NCBI GenBank assembly: GCA_026710565.1
Contig: JAPOQV010000202.1
Span: 1-9,158, forward strand
Length of the DNA: 9,158 nt
Source: Spirochaetaceae bacterium
GTDB lineage: Bacteria; Spirochaetota; Spirochaetia; SZUA-6; Bin103
Direction of reading: 5' to 3'
Part shown: positions 1 to 5,747 of the stretch, piece by piece
How the letters are laid out: each line of letters starts with the position of its first letter
Position numbering within the stretch: position 1 is the first letter of the stretch
Notes under the pieces: generated by a model
Seen by the model: only the letters and a program-made list of their open reading frames with translations
What the model was told of the DNA's origin: nothing
Database searches by the model: none
Position numbers and translations under genes: made by a program

Positions 1-375
1 CGGCTCGCCGCGCTGTTCGCCGACCTGGTCCGGCGGGCCGGTCTGGCTCTGACGATCGACGCGCCGCCACGCCTGCTGGCAGCCGCACGCACCCGCGCCC
101 CCGGTGACGGCGGCGACGGCTCGCGCATCGACGTCCACCTGTACGAGCGGATGCTGCCGCTGCTCCCGTGGGACCGCCAGCACCCTGACGTGCAGACCTG
201 GGGCGCGCTGGACCCGCCGACCGCGTTCCGGGACGTCTCCATCACGCTGCACGAGGGCCGGATCGCCCGCGCGCGGCTCCCGCTCTCCGGGCGCGAACTG
301 TCGATCGAGGACGGCACGGTCGTCGTTCCGGAGGTGGTCCTGCACGAGGTGGTGGAGATCACCCTCGCTCCGTAG
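1..375 (+). CDS. C-terminal fragment of an unidentified protein, possibly a glycoside hydrolase
   Basis: The frame is open from the first base to a TAG stop at 373-375, giving 124 visible residues; the start lies outside the window. The last ~80 residues alternate hydrophobic and charged positions as in a beta-sandwich, with segments such as RDVSITLHEGRIARARLPL and a VVVPEVVLHEVVEITL end. This kind of tail (a 'v.v.l.g.v..a.l' strand pair ending in a 'vP.l..he.v.i' strand) is what I associate with C-terminal domains of bacterial glycosidases, for example those with beta-galactosidase trimerisation-like modules. That is recall of a pattern, not a proven match. Position directly upstream of a GH51 arabinofuranosidase, in the same frame and 6 nt away, supports a carbohydrate role and cotranscription. 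No catalytic residues are visible because the catalytic part is missing. I am confident it is coding and unsure of its function. Confidence 0.7.
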   Translation, partial: RLAALFADLVRRAGLALTIDAPPRLLAAARTRAPGDGGDGSRIDVHLYERMLPLLPWDRQHPDVQTWGALDPPTAFRDVSITLHEGRIARARLPLSGRELSIEDGTVVVPEVVLHEVVEITLAP

Positions 376-381
376 CGGCCG

Positions 382-2208
382 ATGACGCCGGATTGTCGGA
401 TCGCGGTCACCGCCGACCGGTTGCCCGGTCGGATCAGCCCGTTCCACTACGGCCAGCTCTTCGAGTACCTGTGCGAGTTGGTGCCCTCGCTGTACGGGGA
501 GAAGCTCGACGACCCCGGCTTCGAGGGCATCGTGCCGTGCGCCGCCCACTTCCTCCCGGGAGCCGACCGGCAGCCCAGGCCATGGCGGCTGACCGGAGCC
601 GTCCAGCGCGGCGCGTTCGACCTTGACGGCGAGGAGCCCTTTGCCGGCACCTGTTGCGCCAGGATCACCATTCGCGGCCACGACCCGGCGCCGGTGGGCG
701 TTGCCCAAACCGGGATCGCCGTCCGCGCCGGCGCGCGCTACCGATTCGCCGTCTCCGCCCGCTGCCGCGGCCTGACCGCCGGGGTGACCGTCCGCCTGAC
801 CGACGCAGGCCGCGTGCTGGCGGCCCGGCGCTTCGACGCGGTCGGCGCGGATTGGTCGCGGCTTGCGGCCGAGCTGCGCGCCGAGGGTGCCGCCTCCGAC
901 GCGACGCTGGAAATCGTCACCCGCGGTCCCGGCACGCTGTGGCTGGACGCCGCCAGCCTCAGCGGCACCGACACCGTGGACGGCTGGCGTCCCGACGTCG
1001 TCGCCGCGCTCCGCGCCCTGCGCCCCGGCATGCTGCGTTTCGGCGGCACCACCATCCGCAAGCACTTCGAGTGGAAGGACGGCACCGTGCCGCCCGACCG
1101 GCGCGCCCCGTTCCGGGACGCCGGCGGCAGCACTCAGCCGGGCAACGTAGGCGCCGACGAGTTCCTGGACCTGTGCCGGGCGATCGGCGCGGAGCCGCTC
1201 ATGTGCGTCCGCTTCAGCGACCGGCGGCCGGCCGACGCAGCCGAGCTGGTCGAGTACTGCAACGGCGGCGCGGACACCCGCTGGGGCGCACGGCGCGCCG
1301 CGCTGGGCAGGCCGGCGCCGCACGGCGTGCGCTATTGGCAGATCGGCAACGAGGTCCGGGGTGAGGCATACGAGCGCGGACTGCCGGCGTTCTGCCGCGC
1401 CATGCTCGCCGCCGACCCGGGCATTCGGCTGCTCTCCTCCAACCCCACCGCGGGCGTGCTGGCCGGCGCCGGCGGGCACCTCAGTCACACCTGCCCGCAC
1501 CTCTACCACGGCGCCGACCTGCAGCGCTGCGCCGCCGAGCTGCGCGAGCTGGAAGCGCTCATCGTCCACCATGCGCCGCAGCGCCCGGACCGCGCCGTGA
1601 AGGTGGCGATCACCGAGTGGAACGCCTCCAACCCCGACTGGGGACCGGGCCGCGGCGAGCTGATGACGCTGGGAAACGCGCTGGCCTGCGCGCGCTTCCA
1701 CCACCTGCTGCACCGAAACGCGGCGCTGGTGGGGATCGCCTGCCGGTCGAACCTGGCCGACAGCTTCTGCGGCGGTGCGATCGAGACCGACGCGGGCCGC
1801 CTGTACTGCCGGCCCGTCTACTACGTGCAGCAGCTCTACGCCACGCTGGGCGGGCGCCTGCCGCTCGCGTGCCGGACATCGGCAACGGCGCCGGACGTGA
1901 GCGCCGCCCTGACGGAAAACGGCGAAGACCTGATCGTCCACATGGTGAACGACAGCAACCGGGATCGACGCTGCACGATCGACGTGTCCGCGGTGACGCC
2001 CGATCCCGGCCCGGCGGACGCCTGGCAGGTGGCCGACACCCGGCATGCCGGCAGCGCGGACGCGATGAATTCCTTCGACGACCCGGAACGGGTCAGGACC
2101 GAGGTGATGCCGGTCGCCGGTGCGCGACCGATGCTCGACTGCGAGCTGCCGGCGCTGAGCGTCACCGCGCTCTCCGTGCGCCGATCGGCCCGCGCCCGAT
2201 CCCCTTGA
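382..2208 (+). CDS. GH51-type alpha-L-arabinofuranosidase with inserted carbohydrate-binding-like domain
   Basis: This 608-residue enzyme is predicted to release terminal alpha-L-arabinofuranose from arabinan, arabinoxylan or their oligosaccharides. The N-terminus has the family strand ISPFHYGQLFEY (residues 18-29). Residues ~68-196 look like a CBM4/9-type beta-sandwich (GIAVRAGARYRFAVSAR, then TLWLDAASL) placed before the TIM barrel. The barrel includes LRFGGTTIRKHFEWKDG (218-234), the acid/base motif WQIGNEVRG with Glu324, and the nucleophile motif AITEWNAS with Glu412. A C-terminal beta-sandwich covers roughly 490-600. Both catalytic glutamates are present. No signal peptide is visible, so a cytoplasmic enzyme acting on imported oligosaccharides is likely, as for most GH51 enzymes. 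The ATG at 382 is the first start after the in-frame TAG of the previous gene; no strong Shine-Dalgarno precedes it, which suggests translational coupling. The TGA stop overlaps a -35-like hexamer for the next gene. Substrate is inferred from family only. Confidence 0.92.
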   Translation: MTPDCRIAVTADRLPGRISPFHYGQLFEYLCELVPSLYGEKLDDPGFEGIVPCAAHFLPGADRQPRPWRLTGAVQRGAFDLDGEEPFAGTCCARITIRGHDPAPVGVAQTGIAVRAGARYRFAVSARCRGLTAGVTVRLTDAGRVLAARRFDAVGADWSRLAAELRAEGAASDATLEIVTRGPGTLWLDAASLSGTDTVDGWRPDVVAALRALRPGMLRFGGTTIRKHFEWKDGTVPPDRRAPFRDAGGSTQPGNVGADEFLDLCRAIGAEPLMCVRFSDRRPADAAELVEYCNGGADTRWGARRAALGRPAPHGVRYWQIGNEVRGEAYERGLPAFCRAMLAADPGIRLLSSNPTAGVLAGAGGHLSHTCPHLYHGADLQRCAAELRELEALIVHHAPQRPDRAVKVAITEWNASNPDWGPGRGELMTLGNALACARFHHLLHRNAALVGIACRSNLADSFCGGAIETDAGRLYCRPVYYVQQLYATLGGRLPLACRTSATAPDVSAALTENGEDLIVHMVNDSNRDRRCTIDVSAVTPDPGPADAWQVADTRHAGSADAMNSFDDPERVRTEVMPVAGARPMLDCELPALSVTALSVRRSARARSP

Positions 2209-2231
2209 CGCTCAGCGATTGGTCGTACAAC
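2205..2231 (+). promoter_or_regulatory. Candidate sigma70-type promoter for the toxin-antitoxin operon
   Basis: TTGACG at 2205-2210 matches a -35 box in five of six positions and overlaps the GH51 stop codon. TACAAC at 2226-2231 is a moderate -10 match, with a 15-nt spacer, slightly short. The predicted transcription start is about 2238, so the message would be leaderless or nearly so, starting translation at the ATG at 2242 or 2248 rather than 2236. This is sequence matching only. Readthrough from the GH51 gene, 27 nt away, is an alternative source of transcription. Confidence 0.5.
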
Positions 2232-2235
2232 TGTA
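2226..2235. promoter_or_regulatory. Candidate antitoxin operator palindrome TACA-AC-TGTA
   Basis: Perfect 4-bp half sites, TACA and TGTA, flank a 2-bp spacer. They cover the proposed -10 box and end immediately before the first ATG of the antitoxin. Phd/YefM antitoxins are known to repress their own operons through short palindromes with a TGTACA-like core near the promoter, so this is a plausible autoregulatory site. An 8-bp palindrome, ATGCGCAT, follows at 2236-2243. Both are short enough to occur by chance; position is the main support. Confidence 0.4.
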
Positions 2236-2544
2236 ATGCGCATGAGGATGATCGCGTCGCGCGCACTCGCGGCGAAACCGGGCAGGGTCTGGGAGGACCT
2301 CGATCGAGAGGGAGCCGTCGTGATTACCAAGGACGGGCTGCCGCGCAGCATCATGGTCCCGACGAGCGACGCCACGTTGCTGGAGGACATGCAGGAACTG
2401 GTGTTCGCGCGAGCGCGCAGGTCCGTGCGGGAGATTCGATCACACGCCCGCGAGGCTGGTACCGAAGGTCTGACCGGCGCAGACGTCGAGCAGGCGATCA
2501 TGGAGGCGCGGCGCGAGCGCACCCGCACCGCTGGAGGTGATTGA
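2236..2544 (+). CDS. Phd/YefM-like type II antitoxin
   Basis: This 102-residue protein has the N-terminal layout of Phd/YefM antitoxins: a short helix (RALAAKPGRVWEDLDREG, residues 9-26) followed by the strands VVITKDGLPRSIMVP (28-42), comparable to the 'vvItrrGkPvavlvp' core of the family. The rest (about 48-98) is helical, charged and Arg/Glu-rich, as expected for the segment that wraps the toxin. Its role would be to bind and inhibit the PIN nuclease encoded next and to repress the operon. Three in-frame ATGs (2236, 2242, 2248) lie close together; the promoter position favours 2242 or 2248, but the first is given here as the longest form. The gene overlaps the toxin start by 8 nt, a usual antitoxin-first arrangement. 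Phd family assignment is by pattern; an AbrB-type antitoxin is less likely because the strand order differs. Confidence 0.8.
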   Translation: MRMRMIASRALAAKPGRVWEDLDREGAVVITKDGLPRSIMVPTSDATLLEDMQELVFARARRSVREIRSHAREAGTEGLTGADVEQAIMEARRERTRTAGGD

Positions 2545-2995
2545 GCGGAGCGAGCCTCCCGTCTGGCTTCTGGACACCAACGTCCTCGTCTCCGGACTTC
2601 TGTCTCCGTTCGGGCCGCCCGGGCGGCTCGTCGACGCGTTGCTCGCCAGGCAGCTCATGATCGCGATCGGCGACAGGATCGAGGCCGAGTATCGCGATGT
2701 GCTTGCGCGGCCCCGCCTGGGCATACCCGCGGTTCGGCGTGCCGCGGTTCAGGCGATCTTCCAGTTTCAGTTCCACGTGACCGCCTCGCCGTGGTCCGGC
2801 TCCGCCCCGCCCGACGAGGATGACATCATGTTCCTGGAGGTCGCACTGCAGACCTCGGCGCGGACGCTGGTGACCGGAGACCTGAGTCACTTCCCGGCCG
2901 GCTGCCGCGGGCCGGTGGTGGTGTTGTCCCCGCGAGATGCGTGGGAACGGTTTGTCGGCATCGGCCTGCGCGCGCCCGGCGGCGATGTACCATGA
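2537..2995 (+). CDS. PIN-domain toxin, COG1569-type (VapC-related)
   Basis: This 152-residue protein has a full set of PIN nuclease acidic residues: Asp13 in VWLLDTNVLVSG, Glu51 in IEAEYRDVLARPRL, Asp96 in PPDEDDIMFLEVA, and Asp115 in TLVTGDLSHFP. This layout, with the 'EYR.VL.RPR' and 'D.DD..FLE.A' blocks, is that of the 'putative toxin-antitoxin system toxin component, PIN family' (COG1569). The family is expected to cleave RNA with Mg2+ or Mn2+; the target here is unknown. The GTG start at 2537 overlaps the antitoxin end. The GGAGG at 2533-2537 shares its last base with this GTG, which is too close for normal Shine-Dalgarno pairing, so translation probably depends on reinitiation after the antitoxin. 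No better canonical start leaves the first beta strand intact. The TGA stop overlaps the ATG of the membrane-protein gene. Confidence 0.88.
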   Translation: MIERSEPPVWLLDTNVLVSGLLSPFGPPGRLVDALLARQLMIAIGDRIEAEYRDVLARPRLGIPAVRRAAVQAIFQFQFHVTASPWSGSAPPDEDDIMFLEVALQTSARTLVTGDLSHFPAGCRGPVVVLSPRDAWERFVGIGLRAPGGDVP

Positions 2996-3654
2996 CGGCG
3001 GCCCGACCCATGAACGCCGACCTTCATACCGCCCGCGCGCGCCGGGCCCGCACGCTGGCCGAAGCGTACCAGCGGCGCCGGCTGCGAAAGCCGGCGGTGC
3101 AGGTCACTGCGTTCGCCCTGGGGCTCGTCTCCGTCGCGATCAACTGCAACCTGCTGCTGCAGGGCACCGACTACCTGATCGACGCCCGCGACCTTGTCGG
3201 CCGGTTCACGCTGTTGACCCTTCAGACCTCCTACCGGCAGCGCCTGTTCTGGGGCTTGCTCCTGCCAAGCGTACTCGGAGCGGGCTGGCTGGTGTCGCTG
3301 CTGGTCATCGGTCGCGCCTACGCCGGCTATGCCCTGCATCGTCGCTGGTGGGAGTCTCAGACCGGATCGACCCCGTACTCGTGGCTGTCGCCCGGGTCGG
3401 GCTACCTGGTGCTGGCGTCGCGCTTTCTGTTGGTCACCGCCATGCAGGGCGTTGCCGGCCTGCTGATCGTGCTGGTGCGGCTGCTGTCGGTGCCCGCGGT
3501 GCTCATCGCCGCCGAGGAGCTGTCGCTGGCGGTACTGGTGTACGCGAGCGGCGGTGCCGCCGCTATTCTGGCACGGATACCCGTCCGCCGCCGCCTGGAC
3601 GCCGCGGTCCGGCGCCGCGGCGAGATCGCGACGGCACGAGGAGGAACTCGATGA
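2992..3654 (+). CDS. Unrecognised multi-pass membrane protein
   Basis: I do not recognise this 220-residue protein. It has an Arg-rich N-terminus (residues ~13-33), a hydrophobic segment at ~35-56 (VTAFALGLVSVAINCNLLL), a second at ~86-113 (GLLLPSVLGAGWLVSLLVIG), and a long hydrophobic stretch at ~137-196 that probably forms two helices. A basic tail follows. The dense arginines at both ends suggest they lie in the cytoplasm. The ATG at 2992 forms an ATGA overlap with the toxin stop; an ATG at 3010 is a possible alternative. The frame stays open further upstream to a GTG at 2941, but that part lies inside the toxin gene and reads as Arg-rich low-quality sequence. The stop codon forms another ATGA overlap with the Tm-1-like gene. 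Coupling on both sides suggests cotranslation with these neighbours, but gives no function. Confidence 0.7.
   Translation: MTAARPMNADLHTARARRARTLAEAYQRRRLRKPAVQVTAFALGLVSVAINCNLLLQGTDYLIDARDLVGRFTLLTLQTSYRQRLFWGLLLPSVLGAGWLVSLLVIGRAYAGYALHRRWWESQTGSTPYSWLSPGSGYLVLASRFLLVTAMQGVAGLLIVLVRLLSVPAVLIAAEELSLAVLVYASGGAAAILARIPVRRRLDAAVRRRGEIATARGGTR
3639..3644 (+). promoter_or_regulatory. Strong Shine-Dalgarno AGGAGG deciding the Tm-1-like start
   Basis: A perfect AGGAGG lies 6 nt before the ATG at 3651. It fixes that start although the same reading frame is open for more than 700 nt upstream, back into the toxin gene. It also implies that the Tm-1-like protein is translated well on its own, not only by coupling to the membrane-protein gene whose stop it overlaps. 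Confidence 0.9.
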
Positions 3655-4874
3655 CGATCTGTCTGATCGGAGCGTTCGACACCAAAGGGGCCGAATACGC
3701 CTTCGTCCGCGACCGCATCCGGGATGGCGGCCACGGCGTGCTCACCGTCAACACCGGTGTGCTGGGCACCACCGACCTGTTCGGCGTGGACGTGGAGGCC
3801 GACGAGGTCGCGCGCGCAGGCGGCACGGAGCTGGAGCGGCTACGCGAGCGGCGCGACCGCGGCGAGGCGATGCGGGGGATGACCGCCGGCGCGCCGGCCG
3901 TGGTTGCGAGTCTCCACGAGCGCGGCCGCATCGACGCCGTGCTCGGCATGGGCGGCACCGGCGGCACGACGGTCGTCACGGCGGCCATGCGAGCGCTGCC
4001 GCTGTCCGTGCCTTCGGTATGCGTCTCGACCGCCGCCGCCGGGGACGTCGGCCCCTACCTCGGCACGCGCGGCATCACGATGATCCCGTCGATCGTCGAC
4101 GTCGCCGGCATCAACCGCATCTCCCGGATCGTGCTGACGCGGGCCGCCGCCGCGGTGTGCGCGATGGCCTCCTCGTCGCCCCCGGCTGATGAGACGGACC
4201 GGCCCGTGATCGCCGCGTCGATGTTCGGCAACACCACCGAGTGCGTGGACGCCTGCCGGGAGCGGCTCACGGCGCAGGGCTACGAGGTGCTGGTCTTCCA
4301 CGCCACCGGCACCGGCGGCCGTACGATGGAGAGCCTGGTGCGCGACGGGCTGGTCGACGCCGTGCTCGACATCACCACCACCGAGTGGGCGGACACCGTA
4401 TGCGGCGGCGTGTTCGACGCCGGCCCCGAGCGGCTGGACGCGCCGGGGCAGATGGGGATCCCCCACCTGGTCGTCCCCGGCTGCGTGGACATGGCCAACT
4501 TCGGCGCCATGGACACCGTCCCCGAGCGCTACCGGGAGGCTGGGCGCACCTTCTACGAGTGGAACCCGTCGGTGACCCTGATGCGCACCGACGCGGAGGA
4601 GAACCGGCGCATGGGCGAGGTGTTCGCGCGCAAGGCCACCGCCGCCACCGGCCCGGTCGCCTTCCTGGTGCCGCTCCGCGGCGTCTCCATCCTGGACGGC
4701 GACGGGCAGCCGTTCTGCGACCGCGCGGCTGACGCCGCGTTCGTGGACGCCCTCAGATCCGGCCTGCGCGACGACATCGTCGTGGAGGAGCTGGACGCCA
4801 ACATCAACGATGCAGCCTTCGCCGACCGAGCGGTGGCGATGATGCTCGACCTGGTCGCCCGCGGGCGGGGATAG
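3651..4874 (+). CDS. Tm-1-like ATP-binding domain protein (UPF0261)
   Basis: This 407-residue protein has the typical UPF0261 length of about 400. It begins with [19 protein letters not shown] and has the glycine-rich nucleotide-binding-type motif MGGTGGTT (residues 100-107). Also visible are FGNTTECVD (192-200), [14 protein letters not shown] (217-230), [15 protein letters not shown] (274-288), PLRGVSILD (341-349) and a C-terminal [11 protein letters not shown] (382-392). These are the family's conserved blocks. UPF0261 is homologous to the N-terminal half of tomato Tm-1, the tobamovirus replication inhibitor, whose structure binds ATP. The bacterial enzymatic role is not established to my knowledge. 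It overlaps the membrane-protein gene by 4 nt and ends 7 nt before the PEP-hydrolase-like gene, which matches the other half of Tm-1. The two products therefore very likely work together. Cytoplasmic: no signal or membrane segment. Confidence 0.95.
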   Translation: MTICLIGAFDTKGAEYAFVRDRIRDGGHGVLTVNTGVLGTTDLFGVDVEADEVARAGGTELERLRERRDRGEAMRGMTAGAPAVVASLHERGRIDAVLGMGGTGGTTVVTAAMRALPLSVPSVCVSTAAAGDVGPYLGTRGITMIPSIVDVAGINRISRIVLTRAAAAVCAMASSSPPADETDRPVIAASMFGNTTECVDACRERLTAQGYEVLVFHATGTGGRTMESLVRDGLVDAVLDITTTEWADTVCGGVFDAGPERLDAPGQMGIPHLVVPGCVDMANFGAMDTVPERYREAGRTFYEWNPSVTLMRTDAEENRRMGEVFARKATAATGPVAFLVPLRGVSILDGDGQPFCDRAADAAFVDALRSGLRDDIVVEELDANINDAAFADRAVAMMLDLVARGRG

Positions 4875-4881
4875 TCACGCC

Positions 4882-5712
4882 ATGGCATTCACCAGGCAGC
4901 AGATCCTCAAGCGGCTGCGCGGCCGCGTCGCCGCCGGCCAGCCGATCATCGGCGGCGGCGCCGGCAACGGCATCAGCGCCAAGTGCCAGGAGGCCGGCGG
5001 CGTCGACCTGCTGGTGATCTACAACTCCGGGCGCTTCCGCATGAACGGGCGTGGATCGCTGGCCGGCTGCATGCCGTACGGCGACGCCAACGCGATCGTG
5101 ATGGAGATGGCCGGCGACGTGCTGCCGGTGGTACCCGACACGCCGGTGCTGGCCGGCGTCTGCGGCACCGACCCGACGCGCCTGATGGACCGCTTCCTGC
5201 GCCAGGTGCGGGACACGGGCTTCTCCGGCGTGCAGAACTTCCCGACCGTGGGCCTGGTCGACGGACTGTTCCGCGCCAACCTGGAAGAGACCGGCATGGG
5301 TTACGCGCTGGAGGTGGAGATGGTCGGCCTGGCGCGCGAGCTGGACCTGTTCACCTCGCCCTATGCCTTCGATGCGGACGAGGGCGCCGCCATGGCCAAG
5401 GCGGGGGCCGACGTGGTGGTCGCCCACATGGGACTGACCACCAAGGGAACGATCGGCGCGGCGACGGCGCTGGGCCTCCCGGAGTGCCCGGCCCGTATCC
5501 AGGCGATCGCCGACGCCGCGCACGCGGCGCGCGACGACGTCATCGTCCTGTGCCACGGCGGCCCGATCGCCATGCCGGAGGACGCGGAATACGTGCTGCA
5601 GCGAACCACCGGGGTGGACGGCTTCTACGGCGCCTCCAGCGTCGAACGCCTGCCGACCGAGGTGGCGATCACCGACCAGATGAAGCGCTTCCGAGCCATA
5701 CGGAGCCGGTAG
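4882..5712 (+). CDS. Phosphoenolpyruvate hydrolase-like TIM-barrel protein
   Basis: This 276-residue TIM-barrel protein belongs to the PEP-hydrolase-like family (PF09370), which also forms the C-terminal part of plant Tm-1. Conserved blocks are: [20 protein letters not shown] (residues 21-40), [20 protein letters not shown] (43-62), VCGTDP (93-98), [16 protein letters not shown] (113-128), [12 protein letters not shown] (181-192), LCHGGPIA (223-230) and [12 protein letters not shown] (247-258). The glycine-rich loops at strand ends, especially the last two, look like a phosphate-binding site. A substrate of the phosphoenolpyruvate type is inferred from the family name only; the true reaction is uncertain. 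The gene starts 7 nt after the UPF0261 gene, with a weak GGGGA ten bases upstream of the ATG, so coupling is likely. Full length, no anomaly. Confidence 0.94.
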   Translation: MAFTRQQILKRLRGRVAAGQPIIGGGAGNGISAKCQEAGGVDLLVIYNSGRFRMNGRGSLAGCMPYGDANAIVMEMAGDVLPVVPDTPVLAGVCGTDPTRLMDRFLRQVRDTGFSGVQNFPTVGLVDGLFRANLEETGMGYALEVEMVGLARELDLFTSPYAFDADEGAAMAKAGADVVVAHMGLTTKGTIGAATALGLPECPARIQAIADAAHAARDDVIVLCHGGPIAMPEDAEYVLQRTTGVDGFYGASSVERLPTEVAITDQMKRFRAIRSR

Positions 5713-5747
5713 CGGGCACGCCAATCCCTGGTTACCGACCTGGACTG

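Noticed and set aside
2937..3650. Extending the Tm-1-like protein upstream to make a 645-residue protein
   Set aside because: The upstream part is Arg/Pro/Ala-rich frame-shadow sequence running through the membrane-protein gene. The perfect AGGAGG before the ATG at 3651 and the family's usual length fix the start.
4804..5724. A 306-residue minus-strand ORF across the PEP-hydrolase-like gene
   Set aside because: It is the His/Gly/Ala/Arg-rich antisense of a strongly conserved gene and has no recognisable motif.
4983..5747. Extending the ankyrin protein upstream through the PEP-hydrolase-like gene
   Set aside because: The 250 or so extra residues are a glycine/arginine-rich shadow of the well-conserved PEP-hydrolase-like gene. 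The ankyrin-family N-terminus begins near the ATG at 5748.
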